Shown here: positions 22,269-30,932 of the stretch, one piece after another
How positions within the stretch are numbered: position 1 is the first letter of the stretch
Layout of the letters: each line of letters begins with the position of its first letter
NCBI RefSeq assembly: GCF_002909255.1
Contig: NZ_PIOB01000002.1
Span: 124,001-188,000 of the forward strand
Source: Arenibacter hampyeongensis
Lineage (GTDB): Bacteria > Bacteroidota > Bacteroidia > Flavobacteriales > Flavobacteriaceae
Direction: 5' to 3'
Length of the DNA stretch: 64,000 bases
Program-made: the position numbers and the translations under genes
Notes under the pieces: model-generated
Told to the model about the DNA's origin: nothing
Databases searched by the model: none
Seen by the model: the letters and a program-made list of their open reading frames with translations, nothing else

Positions 22269-23795
22269 ATGAATAAAGTAATTGAAGATCTTGGGTTAAA
22301 AACACCTTTTTACGGCGTCAGTAGCGGGCAGAAAAATTGGGTAAGTAAGGGTGACAAGCTAAATATTAAATCCCCTGTCGATGGCAAATCGATTGGTGAC
22401 GTAAACCTTGCAGAAAATAATGATTATGAGGCCCTAATGGCTGAAGCCCAAATTGCATTTCCAATTTGGAAAGCCATGCCAGCACCCCATCGTGGAGAAA
22501 TTGTTCGTCAGTTTGGGGATGCTCTTAGAAAGGAAAAGGAAAACCTGGGAAAATTGGTAAGCTATGAAATGGGAAAGAGCCTACAGGAAGGCTATGGAGA
22601 AGTTCAGGAAATGATCGACATCTGTGATTTTGCTGTGGGCCTATCACGACAGTTGTATGGTCTGCAAATGCATTCAGAAAGACCAGGCCATAGAATGTTT
22701 GAACAGTGGCACCCATTGGGAGTAGTAGGTATTATTTCCGCCTTTAATTTTCCTGTAGCGGTATGGGCATGGAATGCTGCACTAGCATGGGTATGTGGAA
22801 ATGTATGTATTTGGAAGCCATCTGAAAAAACTCCTTTTTCTGCAATGGCTTGTCAGGAAATTTTCAGAAAGGTATTAATAGCGAACGACCTTCCGGAGGG
22901 AATTTCCAATGTAATCATAGGGGATCGCGCTATTGGAAAATTAATGTCCTCCGACCCAAACATAGCCTTAATATCCGCAACGGGTTCTACCCAAATGGGA
23001 AAGAGCGTAGCTGAAACAGTTGGCAGACGTTTGGGGAAATCTATATTGGAACTAGGTGGTAACAATGCCATAATTGTAGCTGAAGACGCAGATTTAAATC
23101 ACGCAGTTCCAGCGATTGTTTTTGGTGCCGTGGGTACCGCTGGACAACGTTGTACTTCTACTAGACGGTTAATTGTTCACGAGAGTCAATTCGAATCCCT
23201 ATTGGAGAAATTAAAACAAGCATATGGTCAAATACGTATAGGTGACCCCTTGGATGAAAATAACCATGTTGGGCCATTAATTGACACCATGGCAGTAGAG
23301 GCTTATTTAAATACGGTAAAAAAAGCCCAGAACCAAGGCGGCGAACTTGTTTATGGCGGCCAAGTTTTGGATGGAGAAAAATATACCTCCGGCTGTTACG
23401 TAATGCCTACAATTATTAAGGCAGAACCCGATATGCCAATTATGAAACAGGAAACCTTTGCTCCAATTCTTTATGTAACCTCATATAAAGACCTGAACGA
23501 AGCCATTAACATACAGAACAATGTACCCCAAGGATTATCCTCTTCCATATTTACCCTGAATATGAGAAAAGCAGAAACCTTCTTATCCAACTCGGGTTCC
23601 GATTGTGGTATTGCCAATGTGAATATAGGCACATCAGGGGCAGAAATCGGTGGAGCTTTTGGGGGTGAAAAAGAAACGGGTGGTGGCCGTGAAAGTGGCT
23701 CCGATTCTTGGAAGGCCTACATGCGCAGACAGACCTGTACAGTAAATTATAGCACAGATTTACCCTTGGCCCAAGGGATAAAATTTGACATATAA
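22269..23795 (+). CDS. ALDH7-type alpha-aminoadipate semialdehyde dehydrogenase
   Basis: A 508-residue aldehyde dehydrogenase whose motifs match the ALDH7A1/antiquitin subfamily throughout: GEVQEMIDICDFAVGLSRQ, GIISAFNFPVAVWAWN, LELGGNNAII (general base Glu), GTAGQRCTSTRR (catalytic Cys), GAEIGGAFGGEKETGGGRESG and the C-terminal LPLAQGIKFD. ALDH7A1 oxidises 2-aminoadipate 6-semialdehyde, the product of phosphohydroxylysine phospho-lyase, to 2-aminoadipate with NAD+. It begins 2 nt after the DUF1338 gene and ends before a 9-bp stem terminator at 23901. The match to a lysine/hydroxylysine degradation enzyme strengthens the assignment of the fusion protein at 5030-8059. Confidence 0.93.
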   Translation: MNKVIEDLGLKTPFYGVSSGQKNWVSKGDKLNIKSPVDGKSIGDVNLAENNDYEALMAEAQIAFPIWKAMPAPHRGEIVRQFGDALRKEKENLGKLVSYEMGKSLQEGYGEVQEMIDICDFAVGLSRQLYGLQMHSERPGHRMFEQWHPLGVVGIISAFNFPVAVWAWNAALAWVCGNVCIWKPSEKTPFSAMACQEIFRKVLIANDLPEGISNVIIGDRAIGKLMSSDPNIALISATGSTQMGKSVAETVGRRLGKSILELGGNNAIIVAEDADLNHAVPAIVFGAVGTAGQRCTSTRRLIVHESQFESLLEKLKQAYGQIRIGDPLDENNHVGPLIDTMAVEAYLNTVKKAQNQGGELVYGGQVLDGEKYTSGCYVMPTIIKAEPDMPIMKQETFAPILYVTSYKDLNEAINIQNNVPQGLSSSIFTLNMRKAETFLSNSGSDCGIANVNIGTSGAEIGGAFGGEKETGGGRESGSDSWKAYMRRQTCTVNYSTDLPLAQGIKFDI

Positions 23796-23900
23796 TACGT
23801 AAAATTTAAATTTAACCCACCATTATAGGCAATACCAATAAATAAAATCTAAGGGATCATGTCGTTGCTTTATCCCTATACTTCTATATTTGCCCAATAC

Positions 23901-23936
23901 AAGCTAGGCTTTCAATTTATTGGACGCCTAGCTTTT
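23901..23936 (+). terminator. Rho-independent-like terminator after the ALDH7 gene
   Basis: A perfect 9-bp stem AAGCTAGGC (23901-23909) / GCCTAGCTT (23926-23934) with a 16-nt loop and a short T tail, 105 nt after the ALDH stop. Confidence 0.7.
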
Positions 23937-23939
23937 CAT

Positions 23940-24496
23940 TGGATTAGATAAACTTATTTAGTAGGTTTCAAATTCAAAGGGGTTTAACCTTGATACTGTG
24001 GGGGAACAACAGTTACTTTATAAATTCTAAAAGGATATATCCGCGAATCAGTAAAATTTCCAAACTTATTTATTATAAATATAAATTACAACTTGTAGTA
24101 CATCCATCTAAATTCACCTAACACTCTCCTTTCCCATAATGTGCTTCGCCTCCTCCCAATTCAATAAAAATTCCTCCTCAAAAAGCACCCCTGTATATAT
24201 GAATTGTGTTTCTCGGAGTGGTTGAAAATTGACGCATTTTATTCCGCCGATTTAAATATTAATCATAACCGAAAACATTACATGACCATAATTAGTGACC
24301 CCCTGCTTTTTGATTTCCAAAAGCAAATACTATTCAAAATAAAAAATAAGTAAAATATTGATTATTAAATATTTAGAGATATTTCAATAATTTTAATACC
24401 ACTAGTTTTCTAACGTTAAAATATAAAAGTGTGCCTAATCTGAGCCTTTTACCAAATAAAAAAGGCCTCCAATCTCTCTTAAGCTTTGTTTTTATT
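23940..24496. other. Gene-less AT-rich stretch before the tRNA fragments
   Basis: No supported gene. Short frames here have no recognisable motif and run through stops. The stretch separates the ALDH operon from a series of tRNA-Arg 3' fragments and is probably the old junction between two insertions. Confidence 0.5.
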
Positions 24497-24526
24497 GGTG
24501 ATGGCACTAGGATTACCTGCGGTGAT
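24496..24526 (-). repeat. Short tRNA-Arg 3' fragment, old att remnant
   Basis: Positions 24496-24514 equal 48122-48140, the last 19 nt of tRNA-Arg including CCA. From 24508 the sequence continues as TAGGATTACCTGCGGTGAT, which also occurs at 151-169. Positions 24508-24529 form an imperfect palindrome (TAGGATTACC / GGTGATCCTA around TGC). It looks like the scar of an earlier recombination at the same tRNA. Confidence 0.6.
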
Positions 24527-24633
24527 CCTATCCCATCAATGTTGCAAATTCAAAACCGCGCAGCTAGCACTGCGAGTTCTTTGTTTTATTGCAAGGCTAC
24601 GAACGCTGTTCGGCCTTTCCATAAAACAAAAAA

Positions 24634-24655
24634 CCACGCCTTTAGGCGTGGTTTT
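24634..24655 (-). terminator. Bidirectional hairpin terminator, probably the displaced tRNA-Arg terminator
   Basis: A perfect 7-bp stem CCACGCC (24634-24640) / GGCGTGG (24645-24651) with a TTTA loop, flanked by A-rich and T-rich sides. On the minus strand it lies just downstream of the tRNA 3' fragment, so it may have been the chromosomal terminator of tRNA-Arg before the island inserted. Confidence 0.7.
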
Positions 24656-24664
24656 GAGAGTGTC

Positions 24665-24714
24665 GTGATGGCACTAGGATTCGAACCTAGGACCGCCTGC
24701 TTAGAAGACGGGTG
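24665..24714 (-). repeat. attL: displaced 3' half of tRNA-Arg
   Basis: Positions 24665-24707 are identical over 43 bp to 48124-48166. With two mismatches the match extends to 24714/48173. The repeat runs from the anticodon loop to the tRNA 3' end, in the same orientation. This is the classic trace of a tyrosine-recombinase element inserted into a tRNA gene, with the intact tRNA rebuilt at the other end. Confidence 0.9.
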
Positions 24715-24791
24715 ATTATTGAATTTATTTGTTTCAAAATATATGTATAATATTGATTATCAATTATATATATTTCATAAGAATTCATATT

Positions 24792-24834
24792 AAACCATAT
24801 AATACCCGATTTTGAGTGCAAATTGAGTGCAAAT
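24792..24834 (+). repeat. Left arm-type repeat of the island
   Basis: AAACCATATAAT, nine variable bases, then two tandem TTGAGTGCAAA units (24812-24822, 24823-24833). The same arrangement with the same spacing is at 48035-48077 inside the right end. It lies between attL and the integrase start and is the probable arm-binding or excisionase site. Confidence 0.7.
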
Positions 24835-24851
24835 TTTTATATCTTTAGAAT

Positions 24852-26066
24852 ATGAAGACAAACATCACTCTTTCCATGGACACTAGGCGCAAGCGCAAAG
24901 ATGGTATGTGCCCGATTATCTTTAGACTAAGCCACCATCGAAAGACGATTGCCATTGCAACTGGATTTGCCGTTCCTCCCGAGTATTGGAACAATAAGAA
25001 TCGCGAGGTCAAAAGAACCTATAATGGCGTTTCGTCCGTTGCGCGTTTAAATAACCTCCTTGTCAAGAAGAAAACCGAATTAAGGGATGGGATAAATGAA
25101 TTGGAAGAAAATGGACAGCTCGAAGGGCTGAGCATCACCGAACTCAAAAACACCTTGACCAGGCCGACCAACAAAATTTCCTTTTTTGATTTTACCAATC
25201 GATTAATAAGTGAGATGGAAGAAGCGAATCGTTTCGGGAACGCTAAAGCCTATAGATGTGCCCTTGGTTCATTGAAGAATTTCAACAAAAAGGAGTCTCT
25301 CCGGTTTGAAGAGATGACCTACACTTATCTTAAACGATTTGAGACGGCACATTTGAAAAAAGGAAATAGTATAAATGGATTATCCATGTATATGAGAACG
25401 TTCAGAGCCATATACAACAAAGCCATACATCAGGGGGTAGTATCTGCGGATTCTTATCCCTTTAGGAAATACAAGATAAAATCCGAGCCAACGGCAAAAC
25501 GGGCGATCAGCATAGAAAAAATAAGACGGATCCTTGATTTGGAATTAGAACCCGGCACCCCTTTGTTCAACACCCGGAATTATTTTTTGTGCTCTTACCT
25601 TATGAACGGCATTTCATTTATTGATATGGCCTTTTTAAAACTGGATAATATCATTGATGGACGCATCCAGTACCGTAGACAAAAAACCGCCCGATATTAC
25701 GATATTAAGGTAACTCCACAGTTATCATCGATTATGGATTGTTATTTGATAGGCAAGGACAAAACCGATTATATTTTTCCCATTGTTAAGCGCAAAGAAA
25801 TGCAAGATCAGTTTAAGGACATCCAATGGGAAAGAAAGCGATATAACAAACGACTAAAAGAGATTGCCACGCTTTGTGAAATTGAAGAGCATTTGACAAG
25901 TTATGTAAGCCGTCATTCCATGGCTACGAATCTTATACTAAATGATGTTCCCATTAATGCGCTGAGCAAAATGCTCGGGCACAGCGATATTAGTACAACT
26001 GAAATATATATTAAAAATCTCCCTACGCATATAATGGATGGATACCAGGAAAGATTGGAAATTTAA
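24852..26066 (+). CDS. Tyrosine recombinase / site-specific integrase
   Basis: A 404-residue phage-type integrase of the Bacteroidetes kind: N-terminal arm-binding Arm-DNA-bind domain (about 1-95), SAM-like core-binding domain (about 108-205), catalytic domain (about 215-400). Catalytic residues seen are Lys278 in RRQKTAR, Arg354-His355 in SYVSRHSMAT, His377 in MLGH and Tyr386 in STTEIYIK. The position where relatives usually carry Arg I (RGM-S-F-x-D-MA) is Asn252 (MNGISFIDMA). The gene starts 138 bp inside attL and reads into the island, the normal place for the integrase of a tRNA-inserted element. A weak AT-only hairpin follows the stop (26067-26094). The intact frame suggests fairly recent insertion. 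Confidence 0.93.
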   Translation: MKTNITLSMDTRRKRKDGMCPIIFRLSHHRKTIAIATGFAVPPEYWNNKNREVKRTYNGVSSVARLNNLLVKKKTELRDGINELEENGQLEGLSITELKNTLTRPTNKISFFDFTNRLISEMEEANRFGNAKAYRCALGSLKNFNKKESLRFEEMTYTYLKRFETAHLKKGNSINGLSMYMRTFRAIYNKAIHQGVVSADSYPFRKYKIKSEPTAKRAISIEKIRRILDLELEPGTPLFNTRNYFLCSYLMNGISFIDMAFLKLDNIIDGRIQYRRQKTARYYDIKVTPQLSSIMDCYLIGKDKTDYIFPIVKRKEMQDQFKDIQWERKRYNKRLKEIATLCEIEEHLTSYVSRHSMATNLILNDVPINALSKMLGHSDISTTEIYIKNLPTHIMDGYQERLEI

Positions 26067-26387
26067 TTTTTACATGAAGTGTTTAATGTAAAAATAGATT
26101 TCTAATAAGTTTTGTATGGATTTATATTGGTGAAGTAGAATTTGTCTCATTTCCCTTATTCCCCCTATGCACAAAAAAGCATGCCTTAGGGTGCCGTATT
26201 TTAAATCAGCTAGTTCCGAACCATTGAAACTAGGCGTTAGGTAATGCTCACGTTTCTTCTCCCTAAAAAGTTTTATCCTGTCTTATTAATTGCCGTTTTC
26301 TCATTCGATTTTTATCGCCTTTCTGGTACAGACACCGTTTTCACTTCGACAGAAGTAGGAGTTTTAAGTTGCTTAAAACATAACTTG

Positions 26388-26437
26388 CTATCTTCTCCGA
26401 AGATAATATTGACTATCTTCTCCGAAGATAATATTGA
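26388..26437. repeat. 25-bp tandem duplication containing a dyad
   Basis: Two identical 25-bp units (26388-26412 and 26413-26437). Each contains the dyad TATCTTC-TCC-GAAGATA followed by ATATTGA. It could be a paired protein-binding site or a recent slippage duplication. Confidence 0.85.
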
Positions 26438-26549
26438 CAATTTCTTTTAAAGGTTAAATTACTCAAAACGAGTTGATCGGATATGGCCATACTTTAAAAC
26501 AAAAATACCTTCCGATTACACAAATCCTATTTACCTATGTATATATTTC

Positions 26550-26589
26550 CATATATTCATATTTGCATATATGCATATATCCATATATC
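26550..26589. repeat. Five tandem CATATATN octamers
   Basis: Five head-to-tail 8-bp units (CATATATT, CATATTTG, CATATATG, CATATATC, CATATATC). This is an iteron-like or slippage array in the non-coding part of the island. Confidence 0.8.
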
Positions 26590-27549
26590 GTGACCGCAGA
26601 AATCCATTTATTTTTTATTCTTTGGTGTATTTAATCGTTCCAAGTGCAACCGGGAGGCTATGGAATATTACAACGAATATGAATGGTCGTGGTTGGGGAG
26701 AAGAAAGGTCAAGCTGTCTTTTCAGCTTGTACTTTCCCGCGGCTAGGAGGGTGTCGGGAAAAACTGGAACGTAAAGACTTTCCTAGTGGACATGTGAAAC
26801 ATCGGCGTATGGAGAGGATGGAACGGAAGGGTTGCCCGACTTCCGCCTTTAGGGCATGGAAAAACAATCTTTTTTTTGAACTTTTAGGAATTGGACTACG
26901 GCCTTTCGAGGGAGCCATTGTTAAGAGGTTTATTCCGTCAGTATGGCAATTATTTTGTTCCCTTTTGAATTCAAGAACATTCTATCCATTTTGTCCTTAT
27001 TTTTCGTAAATTTAATCCGATTTTCCTCGGTTTTTAGTTAAAATTTGTCCTTTTCGAAAGGTATTATTTCATACGCCATATTCGCTACTTTTTCTAAGTA
27101 CAGTTTACCTTTCTATCCCACCTTAGGACTAAATCGTTCTGGTGAACAACTGTCACCGTAGTCAAGATAAAGTTCTATTGCGCCATCCTCTCATATTGTT
27201 TTGTGTCCATATTCGGGAACAAACTCAGATGGAATCACAGTATCTACGAAATATTACAGATATTGAGCATATCGCGACTCTATAGGACCACCATACGTGA
27301 GATAATTACAGATTATAAATACAAAGACGTCTAAAACTAGAATATAAATAGTTAAAAATCAACAGAGTTTAGATTTCTACTAATGAAATTATCACTAGAC
27401 TGGATTTGGATATCCTACAACCCCACTACTGACAAAGTGATGGTGGAATTGGATAGTCCTCGGGTTCATATTGCTTCGGGCTCAACTCCGAATAAATAAT
27501 TCATCATCTTTGACAATGGTTAGTGTGGATCCATGTCCTTTTTTAAGGA

Positions 27550-29178
27550 TCACTCGCTTATTGGCCCATTAAATGCTTCTGGTTGAAGTATTTTACGTTC
27601 ATCAATGCCAATATTCGGAATGCGGTAATTAATACCCGCCCTTTGATATCTCAAGAACTGCATGGACAATCTTTCTTGAAATGATTCCCAATCAATATTA
27701 TCCTCGTAGGTCCATGCCTTTTCAGCTACTGCAGATAGCCTTGGATAGGCCATGTATTCCAATCGCTTTTCATCGGCAATAAATTCGGTCCAGATACCGG
27801 CCTCAATACCAATAATACGGGCAGACATAGTATCGTTAAAAGTTTCTGGAATTGGCTGCCATCTATATAATGCTTCCAATGAATTTGGTCCATTGTGTAA
27901 TCCTTCCCATTGTGCACCTGCTTCTTTTAAATCAGAGGGATAGTCCAAATAAAGGAAGTCTACAGGGGATAAAATAATATCATAACCTTGTTCAACAGCA
28001 GTATATAGTACTTCGGGAAACTCTCCACGCCACCATTGCAAGGTGGTCTCCTTATTTATACCAAAAATGGAAGCTTCGTCCCAGGCTACCGGCTTTAATC
28101 CGGACCGGACAATGAAATCAGCCATCCTTCGGTCGAACCAGCCTTCAAATTGGTGTTGATCTTTAAGATTCAGTTCGTTCATTTTGGCCCTCATATCAGG
28201 TCTTCCCTCCCAATTATGTTGTCTTACCTCATCGCTTCCAAAATGGATATAAGTAGTGCTAAAAAGTTTGGACAAACGCAGAATTACCGTTTCTATCATT
28301 TTTATTGCATCCACATCCGCAATATTTAAAGTGTTATTGCCACCACTAAATTCTGGGTAAGCTCTTTCTATTGCTCCCGAATGACCAGGAATATCCACCT
28401 CAGGGATTATCATAATATGCCTTTCGTTTGCATAGGCCGTAATATCCCTGGCTTCTTCCTCGGTAAGGTACATAGCTGGACCATTAGGATCGGTCCTATC
28501 TCCCAAAGAACCAATTTCATGAAGTTTGGGATATTCCTTTACTTCTATTCGCCATCCAGTATCATCCGTAAGATGAAGGTGCAGCCTGTTCAATTTTTGA
28601 GCAGCCATCTGATCTATTAATTTCTTTATTACTTTAGGGCCAAAGAAATGTCGCGAAATATCCAGAAGAACTCCCCGCCATTTAAACCTGGGCTGATCAG
28701 TGATGGTAAGATGATCTAACTTAATTTCTGATAACATATTTTTTTCCGCAGAAACAGGAACTAACTGCAAAATCGTTTGAAAGGCATAAAAATATCCAGC
28801 CTCCGAAGAGGCTTTTATAGTTATCCCTGTGTCATTAATATCCAACAGATATGCTTCGTTGGCCATGGAACTATCCTCGATTAATACAATCGAATTCCTC
28901 TTTAATGATTCTGTTCCAACACGGCAAGACAACCCAACCAAATTCTCTAGCTCACTATTGAACCATTTGGCAACTCCGTGCTGTTCTTCTGTTGAAAATA
29001 CCATCTGAGTCATGGAATCCATAACAAATGACCCTTCAAACACTTGAATCTCTTGGGGCTGTGGAATTATAGGCAATACTACATTAGTTTTTTCTTTCCG
29101 GACCGCAGGATTACAAGAAACTATAAACAGCAATAATAGGCCCTGGAATAAGGCTTTGGGTGAAATAAGTTTTTTCAT
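27550..29178 (-). CDS. GH20 beta-N-acetylhexosaminidase, lipoprotein
   Basis: A 542-residue glycoside hydrolase of family 20. The lipoprotein signal ends FIVSC, so the enzyme is anchored in the envelope. The GH20b domain spans about 35-165 and the catalytic TIM barrel about 170-515. The barrel shows KWRGVLLDISRHF, RLHLHLTDDTGWRIE, PEVDIPGHSG and the catalytic Asp-Glu pair in YIHFGSDEV; family members often have GGDE here, so Gly to Ser is a mild variation. It removes terminal beta-GlcNAc or beta-GalNAc by substrate-assisted catalysis. It is 143 nt behind the GH5 gene on the same strand. With an endoglycoceramidase-like GH5 next door, a glycolipid or glycan carrying terminal HexNAc is a plausible target (inference). 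Confidence 0.93.
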   Translation of the reverse strand: MKKLISPKALFQGLLLLFIVSCNPAVRKEKTNVVLPIIPQPQEIQVFEGSFVMDSMTQMVFSTEEQHGVAKWFNSELENLVGLSCRVGTESLKRNSIVLIEDSSMANEAYLLDINDTGITIKASSEAGYFYAFQTILQLVPVSAEKNMLSEIKLDHLTITDQPRFKWRGVLLDISRHFFGPKVIKKLIDQMAAQKLNRLHLHLTDDTGWRIEVKEYPKLHEIGSLGDRTDPNGPAMYLTEEEARDITAYANERHIMIIPEVDIPGHSGAIERAYPEFSGGNNTLNIADVDAIKMIETVILRLSKLFSTTYIHFGSDEVRQHNWEGRPDMRAKMNELNLKDQHQFEGWFDRRMADFIVRSGLKPVAWDEASIFGINKETTLQWWRGEFPEVLYTAVEQGYDIILSPVDFLYLDYPSDLKEAGAQWEGLHNGPNSLEALYRWQPIPETFNDTMSARIIGIEAGIWTEFIADEKRLEYMAYPRLSAVAEKAWTYEDNIDWESFQERLSMQFLRYQRAGINYRIPNIGIDERKILQPEAFNGPISE

Positions 29179-29321
29179 TTAACTGTTTATTTTAATTATC
29201 TCACTTAATAGTTTTACTGAGAACAAATGCATAAAGAACTAATGGATTCAATGATCCAAACATTGAAGATAGCAAATTCCGTGATAGTTTGACTTAAGGA
29301 TCAATTAATGGAAACCGTAAG

Positions 29322-30932
29322 TTAATCGCCTATTTCAAAGGTCAGTTTTCTTTCCCCTCCATCTTTTATTGGAGGAATAATTAACCAACCTGCATCCGAG
29401 TATTTAATTTTTTCAATTGTAACATCACCCCATTTATTTAATGCGTCTATATCAAGTTTGGATAGTGAGGGTGCAAAAATTATGGTCACAGCATTGTTCT
29501 TTTTACCTTCCCTCCATGTCATAGTGAATTGGCGGGATTCAAAATCATTGCCATAACTGATTAATTCCCCATTTACATATGCCGGATACACCCGGACCAA
29601 AGCTTGTTTAAAATATTCTAAATTTTCCGTCCCAGGGTCATAAGACCAATAGGCATTTCCAAAAAGATGCTTTTCAATCAGTTGAACAGAATTTTTTGCA
29701 ACGGGAATAACGCTCGTTGAATTTCCATAAAAAGCACCCCATTCACCCAACCAGACAGGCATTTTTAATTGCTCCCCTTTTTTGGCAATCTGATCATAGA
29801 TATAGGACACCCTCTCATTGGATGCCATAGCCACCGACTCTGTATCCGTTACCAAATCGTAACCATGTGGTGCATATGCAATCAATGGATCTGGTGACCC
29901 ATTGGGTAAATTAACCCTTTCGATACTACTCCCCACCCCTGTGTTACTGTAATAACTATGCTCAAGAAATAAAATGTGTTTTGTATCCACTTCTCGGATA
30001 GCTAGTGCAACTTTCTGATACATTTGCTGCAAATATGTTGTTTCAAACTCTTTATTAAGTTCAAAAAGTCGACTAAAAACAAAATGATAAATTTCAGTGT
30101 TGTAGAGAATTTTAAGAGCCTCCATTCTATTCCCTTCATCTCGCCATATAATGGTCAATTGTTCTTCATTTAACTTTTCCCCAGTTAAGGAATAATGCAG
30201 TTCCCCATAAGCGGTTAGTAAGATCTTGGTGGATTCCAAGGCTGAAGATCCAGGAAAAGGCTCATTCATAATATCGAACCCGATAACCTTTGAATTGTCT
30301 ACATACCTTTTTGCTATATGTTGCCATAAAAAGGCATAATGGTCTTGAAGACCAATACCATCGCTTGCTGGTTTGTTCAACCAAAAGTTGTCGAAAGAAG
30401 TTTGAACCGCCTCACTCATCATATAGGCATCACTCCAAATGGCACCCGCGTTATGTGGTTTCCCGTCATCCAAAGTAGCCCATTCCGGCGCTCCATCGGA
30501 ATATTTCACACTAAATAGATCCTGATGCATATCCAACACAACAAACAAATTATTTTTTTCTGCAAGTGCGATCCGCTGATCTATTTCTTTTAAATATTCT
30601 TCGTTATACACTCCGGGTTCGGGCTCCAATCTATCCCAAATAATAATAAACCGAATACAGTTGACTCCCCATTTTGCCAGATTCTCATACAATTCCGGCC
30701 CACTTTGAAAAATATAGCCTTCTTCCTTGTTTTTGCTTACAATGTTTATTCCATTCAAAATAACCTGTCTGCCATTATCATCAACAAAATGACTTCCATT
30801 GATCGTTATGGTTTTTGGGAATTTTTTTCCGACCTGGGGCGTAGAATTACTATTATTTTTACAAGCCATAATTAAGACCACAAGAAACAATACAATCACT
30901 TGGACAATCTTAACATTCAATTTTACATTCAT
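29322..30932 (-). CDS. GH5 glycosidase, endoglycoceramidase-like, lipoprotein
   Basis: A 536-residue lipoprotein (signal ends LIMAC) with a GH5 TIM barrel (about 40-440) and a C-terminal beta-sandwich (about 450-536). The acid/base Glu is in FDIMNEPF and the nucleophile Glu in WLGEWGAFYG. The segments VNCIRFIIIWDRLEPEPGVY, VVLDMHQDLFS, DGAPEWAT and YWSYDPGTENL resemble endoglycoceramidases (for example Rhodococcus EGCase II) more than cellulases. These enzymes cut the linkage between oligosaccharide and ceramide in glycosphingolipids. It is co-oriented with GH20. GH5 membership is certain; the glycolipid specificity is inferred from motif resemblance, and a beta-glucosidase or glucosylceramidase-like activity is an alternative. 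Confidence 0.85.
   Translation of the reverse strand: MNVKLNVKIVQVIVLFLVVLIMACKNNSNSTPQVGKKFPKTITINGSHFVDDNGRQVILNGINIVSKNKEEGYIFQSGPELYENLAKWGVNCIRFIIIWDRLEPEPGVYNEEYLKEIDQRIALAEKNNLFVVLDMHQDLFSVKYSDGAPEWATLDDGKPHNAGAIWSDAYMMSEAVQTSFDNFWLNKPASDGIGLQDHYAFLWQHIAKRYVDNSKVIGFDIMNEPFPGSSALESTKILLTAYGELHYSLTGEKLNEEQLTIIWRDEGNRMEALKILYNTEIYHFVFSRLFELNKEFETTYLQQMYQKVALAIREVDTKHILFLEHSYYSNTGVGSSIERVNLPNGSPDPLIAYAPHGYDLVTDTESVAMASNERVSYIYDQIAKKGEQLKMPVWLGEWGAFYGNSTSVIPVAKNSVQLIEKHLFGNAYWSYDPGTENLEYFKQALVRVYPAYVNGELISYGNDFESRQFTMTWREGKKNNAVTIIFAPSLSKLDIDALNKWGDVTIEKIKYSDAGWLIIPPIKDGGERKLTFEIGD

Larger units (their letters stand above)
26067..27549. other. 1.5-kb gene-less, decayed stretch inside the island
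   Basis: No convincing gene; frames up to 108 codons lack family motifs. Notable contents are a 25-bp tandem duplication (26388-26437), five tandem CATATATN octamers (26550-26589), and a GC-richer block (about 26680-26930) with a 7-bp stem CAAGCTG/CAGCTTG at 26709-26728. It may be the degraded mobility region of the element. Confidence 0.5.

Noticed and set aside
24211..24245. tRNA-Ser/Leu-like start (GGAGTGGTTGAAA)
   Set aside because: No acceptor, anticodon or T-arm pairing could be built around it, so no tRNA is claimed.
24431..24715. 94-codon plus-strand frame ending MALGFEPRTACLEDG
   Set aside because: It is a translation across the tRNA-Arg fragments and terminator; its ending is the usual artefact of reading an antisense tRNA as protein.
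26683..27009. 108-codon plus-strand frame in the island's gene-less stretch
   Set aside because: No recognisable domain, and an unusual Cys/Arg/Pro-rich composition overlapping a structured GC-rich patch. I treat the region as non-coding or decayed.
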